From Acanthosepion pharaonis (Eukaryota; Mollusca; Cephalopoda; Sepiida; Sepiidae), in assembly GCA_903632075.3 (NCBI GenBank), contig CAHIKZ030000958.1, positions 186,001-250,000 on the forward strand: a stretch of 64,000 bases of DNA, written 5' to 3'. Each line of letters opens with the position of its first letter. Position 1 is the stretch's first letter. Under the pieces are notes generated by a model. That model was not told where the DNA came from. It worked only from the letters and a program-made list of their open reading frames with translations, and did no database searches. The position numbers were made by a program, and so were the translations under genes. Positions 62,430-64,000 of this stretch are shown piece by piece.

Positions 62430-62760
62430 GCAAAAAAGCTAATTCCATAATGTTAGAATCCCTGCTGGCTAACAGATCCTCTCTTGTAGTCAATATGAAA
62501 AATCATGTTTCTTCTGTTAACGGTCTCACTAAACATGTGAGAGGTTGCAACATATGTAGAAAACCTTCCCAAATCTTTGTAAAGCAATGTTATAATATAT
62601 ATATATATATATAATATTACCAACTGTGTAAATGCTATATATTTCTATTTTTGCACCATTCTAACTGATACATTGGAGACACCAAAGGTAATTAGAACTT
62701 TCATTTTGCTAGTTCAAGTCCATCAGTCTTTGAAGAGTGGAATCACATTTCCAGCTCAGT
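62430..62760 (+). pseudogene. Possible Penelope-like element GIY-YIG remnant
   Basis: Frames with shifts give LESLLANRSSLVVNMKNHVS, HVRGCNICRKPSQIFV, NCVNAIYFYFCTI, then YIGDTKGN. The pairing of a CxxC element, a (C)xNxIYxIxC strand and YIGxT is the C-terminal nuclease layout of Penelope-like elements. A (TA)n run (62,597-62,613) splits it. Weak: only short motifs support it. Confidence 0.35.
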
Positions 62761-62811
62761 TTACTAATTCTTCAACACTGGTTGGTTGTCCCTTCCTCCG
62801 TCTTTGTGCAG

Positions 62812-63015
62812 ATATTTATATTACAGCTTTGGTAATTGATACCAGTTTATAATCCTGACTGTAGCCTGGCTTTGTTATTACCTGGGTGCATGTGTGTGTG
62901 AATGCACGTTTCTTGTGGGGTCTGTTCCCAAACACTCCAAAGCAGGGGGACTTAAAACTATGGCACAACCTTTCAGTGACCAAAGTCTGGATTCAGATCA
63001 GGATTTTCAAAAGAG
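62812..63015 (+). CDS. Candidate first coding exon of a host gene, unidentified
   Basis: Possible acceptor GTCCCTTCCTCCGTCTTTGTGCAG ends at 62,811. An ATG at 62,960 lies in a strong context (A at -3, G at +4). It opens MAQPFSDQSLDSDQDFQKR up to 63,015, where AG|GTAAGC is a consensus donor at 63,016. Only 56 coding bases are present. The sequence is unlike any repeat in the window and less AT-rich than the flanks. I do not recognise the protein. Acceptor, start and donor agree with each other, but the frame is short enough that chance cannot be excluded. The gene would continue beyond 64,000 or in later introns. Confidence 0.4.
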
Positions 63016-63375
63016 GTAAGCAACTTTTTGTTTGAATATCCTCCAGTTATTATGTCTTGCCTTTACGCCAAGGTTTTTCATTAAGTTATTTAATTATTTA
63101 CTTATATATAGAAATGGAATGACTACACTAGGTGCTAATGATAGCTGAAGAGAAAGACTTTTTTTTTATCTTTGTATTGCTACATTGACAGTTTCAATAA
63201 AATGATTAACAAATAATGTTAGAGGTTACTAGCAAGGCTTTGGTGATAAGCATTTTTTTTTTTGTTAAATGTTCACCCAGTCCAAGACTCATGCAGTATT
63301 CAAAGGCAGAGGGTTAAGAGATGGGTATGTTATAAGAGCATACAGTGGTGGGGGAACAAGGGTTGCATATTGTGA
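63016..63375. other. No recognisable feature
   Basis: If the exon at 62,812 is real, this is the start of its intron. Confidence 0.3.
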
Positions 63376-63379
63376 GGAT

Positions 63380-63830
63380 TTTTTTTACAGTAAAGTTCAC
63401 CCTATATGAGGCCCGGTGGGTGGGGACACTTGAGGTAGAGGGTTATGTTAATGGATAGTTTATATGAATAGGAGAGAAACATAATGATTAACTCTAGATT
63501 TGGACAGGTTAAGATTGTAGTTATTGGGAAACATCCTCTTGGGCGTCTGTTCAACAGGGCAGTGGTTGGTAGAAAGAAGCTGTTTGAGTGGAACTTACTT
63601 CTCGTCTATGGGATAAGGGGAAACTGTGGGTGGCTTGTTACTATGTAAATGTAGGATAGATAACATCAATTGTCCCTTGATGAAGAGGTTAAGATTGTAG
63701 TGATCAAGGAAGCATCCTCTTGGGAGTATATTCCATATTGCAACACTTGGGGAAGAAGCTGTCTAAGTGCAACTTACTCCTTGCCAATGGAATGTGAAGG
63801 GAATGAACATGGTGGATCCTAGCTGTGGAG
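63380..63830 (-). pseudogene. LINE-B 3' ends, two in series
   Basis: Antisense 3' UTR (complement of TAGAGGGTTATG, i.e. CATAACCCTCTACC) is followed by FHSNSFF, WN-less PRGCFP and NYNLNLSKSRVNHYVSLL blocks at 63,490-63,620. A second set, LARSKLHLDSFFPKCCNMEY and TPKRMLP, lies at 63,690-63,800. Both end at the same kind of position, so two truncated copies sit in series. Confidence 0.7.
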
Positions 63831-63849
63831 GTCTGGACTCGTGGAACCA

Positions 63850-64000
63850 AGGAATATTCTTCTTCTATGTGCCATGTACCTTCAGAACATTGGCGATCAT
63901 GGCTCTCCACAATTTCTTGTTCTTTGTAGCTCTTAATAAATTTTGCCTTTTTGCCATCTCTCCCAAACCCATTCACTCAAGCTTGCAAGATAGCATATGT
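63850..64000 (-). pseudogene. RTE-like LINE C-terminal fragment, runs off the window
   Basis: Antisense of the common end block: CATGGCTCTCCACAATTTCT, TTTGTAGCTCTTAATAAATT and CATTCACTCAAGCTTGCAAG match 45,080-45,180. Confidence 0.65.

Overview
This is an AT-rich eukaryotic nuclear window, most likely from a cephalopod mollusc. That is an inference from the repeat style: tRNA-type SINEs, jockey-like LINEs, Ty3-type pol fragments, mariner/Tc1 and hAT remnants, and long (TA)n and (GATA)n arrays. No operon, rRNA operon, functional tRNA gene or CRISPR array is present, and no complete host protein-coding gene can be supported. Two short stretches look like possible host exons: about 27,206-27,336 and 62,812-63,015, the latter carrying a start codon in good context and a consensus splice donor. 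Nearly everything else recognisable is mobile DNA, most of it broken by stops and frameshifts.

Retrotransposons. LINE-A is a jockey-like non-LTR family with about a dozen 5'-truncated copies. Its RT palm motif is YADD in one copy (51.89 kb) and mutated in three others, and its 3' end reads GCTTGGGGTGAAATGATTAA. The longest copy is 58.9-61.2 kb (-). LINE-B is a second family, recognised by protein GDELFSTLQ and a CCCTCTACCTTGAGTG 3' UTR, at 22.6, 23.3-24.0, 24.8, 49.0 and 63.4-63.8 kb. An RTE-like C-terminal fragment occurs at least nine times. One LTR-retrotransposon pol family appears twice, at 15.5-18.8 kb (+) and 47.6-48.96 kb (-). Six LTRs could be delimited by TG..CA termini and target-site duplications: 8.66, 8.91, 10.62, 14.97, 22.03 and 38.79 kb.

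DNA transposons. There is a complete but dead Tc1-like element at 17.24-18.49 kb and a second Tc1/mariner transposase remnant at 39.9-40.45 kb. Mariner fragments lie at 6.3, 21.2, 42.2-42.9 and 45.7 kb. Three hAT-type elements are delimited at 16.01, 35.11 and 37.44 kb, one with a perfect 8-bp duplication. Several foldback/MITE elements lie at 30.9, 32.6, 33.8, 52.1, 52.4, 54.6 and 55.7 kb.

SINEs and satellites. Several tRNA-derived SINE families are present. One is a 5S rRNA plus tRNA chimera with at least two clear copies (34.4 and 40.9 kb); a third 5S-derived piece lies at 33.3 kb. One SINE head resembles tRNA-Leu. Minisatellites lie at 2.7-3.3, 27.3-28.0, 44.4-44.9, 47.2-47.45 and 61.9-62.4 kb.

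Layout. Elements are nested and can be ordered in time. At 15-18.8 kb an old pol was split by a hAT and then a Tc1-like element. At 33.5-35.6 kb a LINE-A copy was split by a TA-rich MITE, a 5S-tRNA SINE and a hAT derivative. The gaps hold AT-rich sequence in which I see nothing. No new functional system is evident. The most unusual items are the chimeric SINE, the GC-rich retroposed insert at 4,889-5,126, the cluster of solo LTRs and the foldback families.
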